This document shows, in pieces, positions 1-5,026 of a stretch of DNA of 6,182 bases. Numbering within the stretch: position 1 is the first letter of the stretch; the number at the start of each line of letters is the position of its first letter. Position numbers and translations under genes: made by a program. The stretch is from an uncultured Bacteroidota bacterium. Its GTDB lineage: Bacteria > Bacteroidota > Bacteroidia > UKL13-3. The notes below the pieces were generated by a model that ran no database searches, had not been told where the DNA came from, and saw only the letters and a program-made list of their open reading frames with translations. Location of the stretch: assembly GCA_903888395.1 (NCBI GenBank), contig CAISTO010000464.1, positions 1-6,182 on the forward strand, written 5' to 3'.

Positions 1-63
1 AGTGGCTCAGTTTCCAAAACATTATTTAATGGAACAAATAGAATAAATGAGGATGCTAACTAA
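1..63 (+). CDS. 3' end of an upstream gene, possibly TerY-like VWA protein (partial)
   Basis: Frame 1 is open from the window edge to a TAA at 61-63 and encodes the last 20 residues, starting SGSVSKTLFNG. The start SGSVS resembles the stretch just after the FFKWVS motif in the TerY protein that follows (SASIGVSS), so this may be the tail of another TerY-like VWA protein. The resemblance covers only about five residues. Frame 2 is also open, to a TAA at 44-46, and would give a shorter plausible tail ending in LMEQIE, so the frame is not certain. The next gene begins 48 nt downstream, and no Bacteroidota-type promoter box (TAnnTTTG) is visible in that gap, which favours co-transcription. Confidence 0.45.
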   Translation, partial: SGSVSKTLFNGTNRINEDAN

Positions 64-111
64 TAGAAATTTAGTATAAAAAAAATATAATTAATAAAAA
101 CATATAAAATT

Positions 112-747
112 ATGAGAAGATTACCAGTATACCTATTACTTGACACATCTGGATCCATGAGTGGAGAACCAATAGAAGCCGTTAAAAATGGTGTTCAAGT
201 TATGATTAGTTCATTGCGCAATGATCCACAAGCTGTTGAAACAGCTTACTTAAGCATTATTACTTTCGACACTGATGCAAGACAAATTGTACCTTTAACG
301 GATTTGGCAGCATTTCAAATGCCCGATTTAAGAGCAACAGGAACTACATCATTGGGAGAGGCATTGAAAGTTTTAAGTAATTGTATTAAAACAGAAGTTA
401 CAAAAACTACTGCAGAAGTAAAAGGCGATTGGAAGCCTTTGGTTTTTATAATGACCGATGGTCAACCTACTGATGATTGGCAAAGTGGTTTAAATGAGTT
501 TAAAAATGTTCGAGTTGGAAACGTTATTGCTTGTGCCGCTGGATCTGGAGCTGACACCAATATTTTAAAGCAAATTACAGAAAGTGTAGTTAGCTTAGAA
601 ACAGACCAAGAAAGTATAAAATCATTTTTTAAATGGGTTTCTGCTTCTATTGGCGTTTCGTCTACAAAAGTTGGTGAGAGTGGTTCAGAAGTTACTGGAT
701 TAAATCAAATGCCACCTCCACCAGCTGAATTAAATATTGTTGTTTAA
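112..747 (+). CDS. terY: TerY-type von Willebrand factor A (VWA) domain protein, copy 1
   Basis: This is a 211-residue cytosolic VWA protein of the TerY family, the metal-binding scaffold of the TerY-kinase-phosphatase triad in Ter stress systems. The whole protein is one VWA domain with no signal peptide or membrane segment. The metal-ion-dependent adhesion site (MIDAS) is complete: D11-T-S13-G-S15 in the first loop, T79 in the GTTSLGEAL segment, and D116 in MTDGQPTDD. The TerY signature GDWKPLVF lies at 105-112 and FFKWVS at 172-177. The protein ends in a proline run (PPPP, 201-204) followed by ELNIVV. The ATG at 112 is chosen because MRRLPVY is the typical TerY beginning, and the length matches the family (about 210 residues). 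It shares its start, length and tail with the second copy at 923, so the two arose by duplication. A role as adaptor for the downstream kinase and phosphatase is inferred from family context. Confidence 0.93.
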   Translation: MRRLPVYLLLDTSGSMSGEPIEAVKNGVQVMISSLRNDPQAVETAYLSIITFDTDARQIVPLTDLAAFQMPDLRATGTTSLGEALKVLSNCIKTEVTKTTAEVKGDWKPLVFIMTDGQPTDDWQSGLNEFKNVRVGNVIACAAGSGADTNILKQITESVVSLETDQESIKSFFKWVSASIGVSSTKVGESGSEVTGLNQMPPPPAELNIVV

Positions 748-762
748 TATCAATAATAAATA

Positions 763-918
763 ATGGGCAAATTTGGGTTTTCATTTTCTTGGAAAAGGCT
801 TTTAGGTATTACCAGTGCAAAACAGAGTTTTGCCCGAAAAACTGGAATACCCACATCTAAATCAGGAGTTGAAAGAAAGTTAGGCGCAATATTTTTAAAA
901 CTAATATTTAGAAAATAA
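763..918 (+). CDS. small basic protein of unknown function (51 aa)
   Basis: A 51-codon frame, ATG 763 to TAA 916-918, occupies nearly the whole gap between the two terY genes. It starts 15 nt after the first terY stop and ends 4 nt before the TTG start of the second. The product begins MGKFGFSFSWKRLLG and is strongly basic, with about a dozen Lys/Arg and one acidic residue (E42). It has a FSFSWKR block near residues 7-12, an ARKTGIPTSKSG block at about 29-40, and a hydrophobic-basic end (GAIFLKLIFRK). There is no signal peptide, cysteine or long membrane helix. The ordered amphipathic pattern, G/C-containing codons unlike the AT-rich spacers, and tight packing in the operon argue for a real gene. 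I do not recognise a named family with certainty. Binding to nucleic acid or membrane surface would fit the charge but is speculation. Confidence 0.7.
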   Translation: MGKFGFSFSWKRLLGITSAKQSFARKTGIPTSKSGVERKLGAIFLKLIFRK

Positions 919-922
919 TAAT

Positions 923-1558
923 TTGAGACGATTACCAGTATATTTTTTACTCGATACATCAGGTTCAATGAATGGTACATCCATTGTAGCATTGAACAAT
1001 TCTTTGAGCGAAATGATAGGCACATTGCGCCAAGATCCTCAAGCTATTGAATCAGTTTGGATAAGTATCATTACTTTTGATATAGAATCGAAAATAATCA
1101 TTCCATTATCAAGTATAGATTCCTTTCAGTTACCTGAAATAACTTGCCCAAGTTCAGGCCCAACTCATACAGGTGAGGCATTATCACTACTCTTTAAAAT
1201 AGTAAATACTGATATTAAAAAGGGTTCTATGACTGAAAAAGGTGATTGGAAACCACTTCTCTTTCTTTTTACCGATGGTTCTCCCAGTGACAAACAGCTG
1301 TACAGAGAAATGACACCCAAAATTAAAGCATTAAATTTTGGAATTATTGTAGGTTGTGCAGCTGGTTCGCTCTCAGATGATGCAATGCTGAAGGAACTTT
1401 GTGATCACGTTGTTCATTTAGATACAGCAGATGCTTCCACTTTGAAGCAATTTTTTAAATGGGTTTCTGAAACAATTGATCACGGAAATAAAAGTATGGG
1501 AACTGGCGATAAAGTTGGTATTCCACCACCACCTAACGACATTAACTTAGTAATATAA
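923..1558 (+). CDS. terY: TerY-type VWA domain protein, copy 2 (TTG start)
   Basis: A second 211-residue TerY-family VWA protein, paralogous to the one at 112. The MIDAS is intact: D11-T-S13-G-S15, T81 in GPTHTGEAL, and D118 in FTDGSPSD. The TerY signatures GDWKPLLF (107-114) and FFKWVS (177-182) are present, and the tail is again PPPP (201-204) followed by NDINLVI. The start is TTG at 923-925: reading from it restores MRRLPVY as in copy 1, an in-frame stop lies at 902-904, and the first ATG in frame (968) would cut off the MIDAS. The TTG may lower its expression relative to copy 1. Most codons differ between the copies, but a 20-bp block around FFKWVS is identical (624-643 and 1450-1469). 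The following gene starts 8 nt after the stop. The two copies may bind different partners; this is inference. Confidence 0.92.
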   Translation: MRRLPVYFLLDTSGSMNGTSIVALNNSLSEMIGTLRQDPQAIESVWISIITFDIESKIIIPLSSIDSFQLPEITCPSSGPTHTGEALSLLFKIVNTDIKKGSMTEKGDWKPLLFLFTDGSPSDKQLYREMTPKIKALNFGIIVGCAAGSLSDDAMLKELCDHVVHLDTADASTLKQFFKWVSETIDHGNKSMGTGDKVGIPPPPNDINLVI

Positions 1559-1566
1559 TTTAGAAA

Positions 1567-1824
1567 ATGAAATTATTATTCGTATTGACAATAAATGCAT
1601 TAATTATTGGCTTGTTTTTATATTCGAAACTATTACCACATCAAGCCAATTTAAATAATAAATACAAAGGTGTATTTAATTTTTTCAATGGTGTTTTTAC
1701 ACCCATATTCAATTTTTTTAAAAAATATGTAAAGCCTTTTCAAGTTGGACAAGGATTATCAGTTGATATGACTCAGATTATCTTGCTTTTATTACTTCTT
1801 TTAGTATTAAATTTAGTAAAATGA
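1567..1824 (+). CDS. small membrane protein resembling a single YGGT (YggT-type) repeat
   Basis: An 85-residue protein with two predicted membrane helices: about residues 3-20 (LLFVLTINALIIGLFLYS) and 69-84 (a run of seven Leu within TQIILLLLLLLVLNLV). The loop between them has amphipathic, aromatic-rich segments (FNFFNGVFTPIFNFFKKYVKPF). The order 'P-x-aromatic...K-x-x-x-P...D-x-(S/T)...poly-Leu helix' matches one YGGT repeat (PF02325-like), where D67 would be the Asp that precedes the second helix. YggT proteins usually carry two repeats, so this would be a half-length form. The family call rests on pattern only; a generic two-helix membrane protein is the alternative. It starts 8 nt after terY copy 2, and its TGA (1822-1824) overlaps the ATG of the following terY remnant by ATGA. 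It could give the cytosolic triad a membrane anchor, which is inference. Confidence 0.72.
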   Translation: MKLLFVLTINALIIGLFLYSKLLPHQANLNNKYKGVFNFFNGVFTPIFNFFKKYVKPFQVGQGLSVDMTQIILLLLLLLVLNLVK

Positions 1825-1979
1825 GAAGATTACTAATATTTTTTTTAATTGATGTTTCTGAATCGATTGTTGGAAAACCTATTCAGATGGTTGAAGAAAT
1901 TCCAGCCAAAATAATTTAAAGATATCCACTTACTCTTTGCGCGGAAATATTGCACCTTATAAATCATTTTGGAAGGTAG
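1821..1979 (+). pseudogene. truncated third terY (DVSES-type VWA) remnant
   Basis: The ATG at 1821-1823 overlaps the preceding stop codon (ATGA) and opens a 32-codon frame, MRRLLIFFLIDVSESIVGKP and onward, ending at TAA 1917-1919. This is the first strand and MIDAS loop (D11-x-S13-x-S15) of a TerY protein, of the DVSES subtype rather than the DTSGS subtype of the two intact copies. The frame stops before the second beta strand, so the VWA fold cannot form. Continuing in the same frame past the stop, the reading up to TAG 1977-1979 has a P-x-x-L...L-I-x-x-F-G pattern that loosely recalls the 'DPQAxExxxxSIITF' segment of TerY. The TAA may therefore be a point nonsense mutation followed by a deletion of the remaining roughly 150 codons; this extension is weak evidence. 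No other part of the gene survives before the phosphatase start. Confidence 0.75.
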
Positions 1980-1984
1980 ATTTG
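1950..1984 (+). promoter_or_regulatory. candidate Bacteroidota-type internal promoter for phosphatase-kinase-TerC
   Basis: TAGATTTG at 1977-1984 matches the Bacteroidota -7 element TAnnTTTG exactly. A TTG at 1950-1952 lies 24 nt upstream, slightly farther than the 19-21 nt usual for the -33 element, so the upstream half is weak. Transcription would begin near 1991, giving a leader of about 25 nt before the ATG at 2017. The site lies at the end of the decayed terY, in the only sizeable non-coding patch between genes. A six-base match of this kind also occurs by chance in AT-rich DNA. Confidence 0.3.
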
Positions 1985-2016
1985 ATGTAAAAAGAATAAA
2001 CAGTTTAAAATAATAC

Positions 2017-3462
2017 ATGATGATAACAAAAGAATATATTGAACTACTTTTTAAAAGTAAAGGAATAGTAGTGCCTACAAATTTAACTGATAAATTTCAA
2101 GAGTTTATCAATGAAAAGAGCAGTATAGAATCTGTTAAAGCAATTTTGGAAAATCAAATGGAAATATTAAAAAATTGGAAAGACAAAAACATAATAATTG
2201 ATTTTTCAAGACAACAAATAACATTGCCAAATGCATTAATAAATAAAAGTTATCAGACAAAACTCGATATTGAAAAATTGGATTTAATTATAACTGATAT
2301 AGTTGGACTTTCAGATTTAGGTTTGAAATTTGATCCTGTATCTTTTGTTATTGAGGGCATTCCAATTATAAGTGGTGATTTTAAGTTAAAAATATTATAC
2401 AGAATTAAAGGTGATAAGGATGATTCTGTATTAAATGAAAAAATAATCTCCATTTTAGTAATGGCTGATCCAAAATCATTATGGAAAAATTTACCTTCAA
2501 ATAAAGATGATATTTATTGGAAGGAAGATCATGTTTCTATTTGCGAAAAGTTGGGTAATAGAACAATATTAGTTTCTTCAAAAAGAGGTCGTTCACATCA
2601 AAATGTTGGGTCATTTAGAGATGATGATTTTGGATTTAAACACTTTCATGGAAATGGGTGGTCTTTGGTTTGCGTTGCTGATGGTGCTGGATCATATCCA
2701 TTATCAAGAAAGGGTTCTCAAATAGTTTGTAATGCGGTAATTGAATACTTTGAGTTAGATGTTGATAAAGAAAAAAGAAATGAGTTTGATTTAAAAATTA
2801 CTGAATACGAGATATCTAAAGATCCTCTTTTAAGAAAAGAAATAGAAGGATTAGCTGCACAAAATTTATACAAAGCAGTACTTTTTGCTCATAATAAAAT
2901 TAAAGAACATGCAGATGCAACCTTTTTAAGTAATCCCTCCATATTTAATAATCCTAAATTAAAAACACCATTAGAATATTATCATTCAACTTTACTCTTT
3001 ACAATATTTAAGAAATATGAATTTGGTTATGTTATTTTAACTTTTGGAGTAGGCGATTGTCCTGGAGCAATCATGAACAAAGAAAAAACAGAGACTACTT
3101 TATTGAATTGGCTTGATGTTGGTGAATTTGGAGGTGGTACAAGATTTGTTACACAGCCAGAAATTTTTCATTCAACAGAACGTCCAATGGTTTCTAGATT
3201 TAATCTTAAAATCATTGAAGATTTTTCTTTTCTATTCTTAATGAGTGATGGCATTTATGATCCTAAGTTTGAAGTAGAGGCAAATTTAGAAAAAAACGAA
3301 AAATGGATTGATTTTTTATCAGATTTAGAGGGTAAAAATGAAGATGGTTCGAAAATTGATTTTAATTTTGAAAATAAAGAAATTACAAACCAACTTTCAA
3401 CTTGGATGGACTTTTGGAGTAAAGGAAATCATGATGATAGAACCTTAGCTATAATTTTTTAA
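2017..3462 (+). CDS. PP2C-type Ser/Thr protein phosphatase with N-terminal Ig-like region (TerY-P triad)
   Basis: A 481-residue cytosolic phosphatase. The PP2C (PPM) domain spans about 185-481 with the metal-binding motifs in order: R192-S-H-Q-N196 then RDDDF (201-205), VADGAGSYPLS with D222-G223, STLLFTI (324-330) and GVGD (344-347), LMSDGIYD with D411-G412, and the terminal HDDRT (472-476). The aspartates expected to bind the two Mn/Mg ions are all present, so it should be active on phospho-Ser/Thr. The N-terminal part has a helical segment (about 1-60), then a beta-rich stretch (60-150) with LPNALINKSY and GLKFDP...IEGIPIISGDFKLKI, resembling Ig-like 'putative Ig' (He_PIG) domains. ATGs at 2017 and 2020 are both possible starts. 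The kinase gene follows after 15 nt, the usual pairing in the TerY-P triad, so it most likely reverses that kinase's phosphorylation; the substrate is unknown. Confidence 0.9.
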   Translation: MMITKEYIELLFKSKGIVVPTNLTDKFQEFINEKSSIESVKAILENQMEILKNWKDKNIIIDFSRQQITLPNALINKSYQTKLDIEKLDLIITDIVGLSDLGLKFDPVSFVIEGIPIISGDFKLKILYRIKGDKDDSVLNEKIISILVMADPKSLWKNLPSNKDDIYWKEDHVSICEKLGNRTILVSSKRGRSHQNVGSFRDDDFGFKHFHGNGWSLVCVADGAGSYPLSRKGSQIVCNAVIEYFELDVDKEKRNEFDLKITEYEISKDPLLRKEIEGLAAQNLYKAVLFAHNKIKEHADATFLSNPSIFNNPKLKTPLEYYHSTLLFTIFKKYEFGYVILTFGVGDCPGAIMNKEKTETTLLNWLDVGEFGGGTRFVTQPEIFHSTERPMVSRFNLKIIEDFSFLFLMSDGIYDPKFEVEANLEKNEKWIDFLSDLEGKNEDGSKIDFNFENKEITNQLSTWMDFWSKGNHDDRTLAIIF

Positions 3463-3477
3463 AAAATCCATAATTAT

Positions 3478-5007
3478 ATGTCATCAACAGTTACAGTAAC
3501 ATCTATTATTGATACAAATAAAAAATATCAATATATTGACAAAGGTTCTCCATCAGCAGCGGGTGGAATGAAAGATATTTATTTTAGTCCTGACAAATCA
3601 TATGTTGTAGCTTTTTATAGAGCTGCACAAGATTTTAATTCTATTGAAAGATTAAAAAAAATAGTAACAACTTATTTTGATAGATTTTTCAATAATCCAT
3701 CTGGTGCATATTATAAAGAATTATACAGTTGGCCAATTGATGTAGTTAAATTAGACAATCGAATAGGTATTATAGTACCTTGTTATAATAGTAACTTTTT
3801 TTTTAAAAAAGGTTATGCTTTAAATGATGCACTAAAAGGACAAGACAAGGAAGGCAAATGGTTTGCCAGTCCATTATTTAGGGTATCAAGTTCAAAATCA
3901 AAATTAGATGAATCAGAATTAGGTAATTGGTTAAGCTATTTTCAAATAGGAGTAAATATAGCGAGAGGAGTTAAAAGATTACATGCTGCTGGATTAGCAC
4001 ATTCTGATTTGTCTTATAAAAACGTACTTATAGATCCTGTTAGTAAAACAGCAGCTATTATTGATATTGACGGTTTAGTTGTTCCGGGTTTATTTCCCCC
4101 GGATGTAATTGGTACACCTGATTTTATTGCTCCAGAAGTTTTATCAACTTTACATCTAAATATAAAAGATCCTAATAGAAAATTACCCAATATTCAAACT
4201 GACAAGCATGCATTAGCTGTTTTAATTTATATGTATTTATTATATAGACATCCATTAAAAGGAGGGAAGTTTTTTGGAGGGGATATTGAAGCTGATGAAG
4301 AAGTTAAATTAGCAATGGGATCAAAAGCATTGTTTGTAGAACACCCGACCGATAAAAGCAATCAAAATTTAAAAAGAGAATATGGTGATAATTTACAAAA
4401 ATTTCAGCCGTGGACTAATTTAACAAAAACACCATACACTATTTTAGGTCCATATTTAAAAGAGTTATTCGACCAAGCTTTTATTAAGGGTTTGCACAAT
4501 CCAAATGAACGACCTCCCGCATCTATGTGGGAACAAGCATTAATTAAAACCATGGATTTGAAATTACAGTGTGCTAATTCAAGATGTGATCAAAAATGGT
4601 TTATTTACAATGATACAAATAATACTTCTTGTCCTTTCTGTAATACTAGATATAATACTTCAATTCCAATTCTTGACTTTTATTTTCAACAATCACCAGG
4701 TAAATGGAAACCAGAAAATCAAAGGCTTGTAGTTTATAATGGAACCACACTCCAATTATGGCATACTGATAGAAATGTTATAACAAATGAAAATTTGACT
4801 GCCGCTCAAAAAACTCCTGTTGGATATTTTTCTTTTTTTAACAACAAATGGGTTTTTGTCAATCAAAAATTAACATCATTGGTTGATAAATCTGAAAATA
4901 AGGAAATAAAAATTGGGGAAATGGTGGAGTTAACTTCAGGTAAGCAATTAATACTTTCTAAGGAAGATGGTGGAAGAGTTGCAGTAATATCAATTGCTAA
5001 TAAATAA
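3478..5007 (+). CDS. Ser/Thr protein kinase-like protein with zinc ribbon (TerY-P triad kinase)
   Basis: A 509-residue soluble kinase-fold protein of the type paired with TerY and PP2C. The N-lobe starts with a loose glycine loop (GSPSAAGGMKDIYF, 23-36). The catalytic loop is HSDLSYKN (175-182, D177 catalytic, N182), the metal-binding motif is DIDG (D196), and GTPDFIAPE (212-220) forms the activation-segment end; D242 begins the conserved DKHALAVLIY helix. The beta-3 strand reads YVVAFYR with no lysine at the VAxK position, while K32 in beta-2 could take its place. A zinc ribbon follows with C365-x4-C370 and C385-x2-C388. Residues about 395-509 form a beta-rich domain (LWHTDRN, GYFSFFNNKWVFVN, GEMVELTSGKQL) that could be a divergent FHA-like phosphopeptide-binding module. 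It sits between the phosphatase (15 nt gap) and TerC (19 nt gap). Substrate and trigger are not evident. Confidence 0.9.
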   Translation: MSSTVTVTSIIDTNKKYQYIDKGSPSAAGGMKDIYFSPDKSYVVAFYRAAQDFNSIERLKKIVTTYFDRFFNNPSGAYYKELYSWPIDVVKLDNRIGIIVPCYNSNFFFKKGYALNDALKGQDKEGKWFASPLFRVSSSKSKLDESELGNWLSYFQIGVNIARGVKRLHAAGLAHSDLSYKNVLIDPVSKTAAIIDIDGLVVPGLFPPDVIGTPDFIAPEVLSTLHLNIKDPNRKLPNIQTDKHALAVLIYMYLLYRHPLKGGKFFGGDIEADEEVKLAMGSKALFVEHPTDKSNQNLKREYGDNLQKFQPWTNLTKTPYTILGPYLKELFDQAFIKGLHNPNERPPASMWEQALIKTMDLKLQCANSRCDQKWFIYNDTNNTSCPFCNTRYNTSIPILDFYFQQSPGKWKPENQRLVVYNGTTLQLWHTDRNVITNENLTAAQKTPVGYFSFFNNKWVFVNQKLTSLVDKSENKEIKIGEMVELTSGKQLILSKEDGGRVAVISIANK

Positions 5008-5026
5008 CAATTAAATATAAATCAAT

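Noticed and set aside
750..1025. 91-residue open frame on the minus strand
   Set aside because: It lies antisense to the small basic gene and the start of terY copy 2, both better supported, and has no recognisable domain.
1844..1966. 40-codon minus-strand frame across the terY remnant
   Set aside because: The + strand of the same bases encodes a recognisable TerY start; the minus frame is Asn/Phe-rich with no family resemblance.
1820..2016. Insertion sequence or recombination scar as the cause of terY loss
   Set aside because: No terminal inverted repeats, target duplication or transposase fragment could be found; a nonsense mutation plus deletion is sufficient.
2253..2453. 66-residue open frame on the minus strand inside the phosphatase gene
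   Set aside because: It is antisense to the Ig-like region of the phosphatase; Ser/Ile/Lys-rich composition is typical of a shadow of AT-rich coding DNA.
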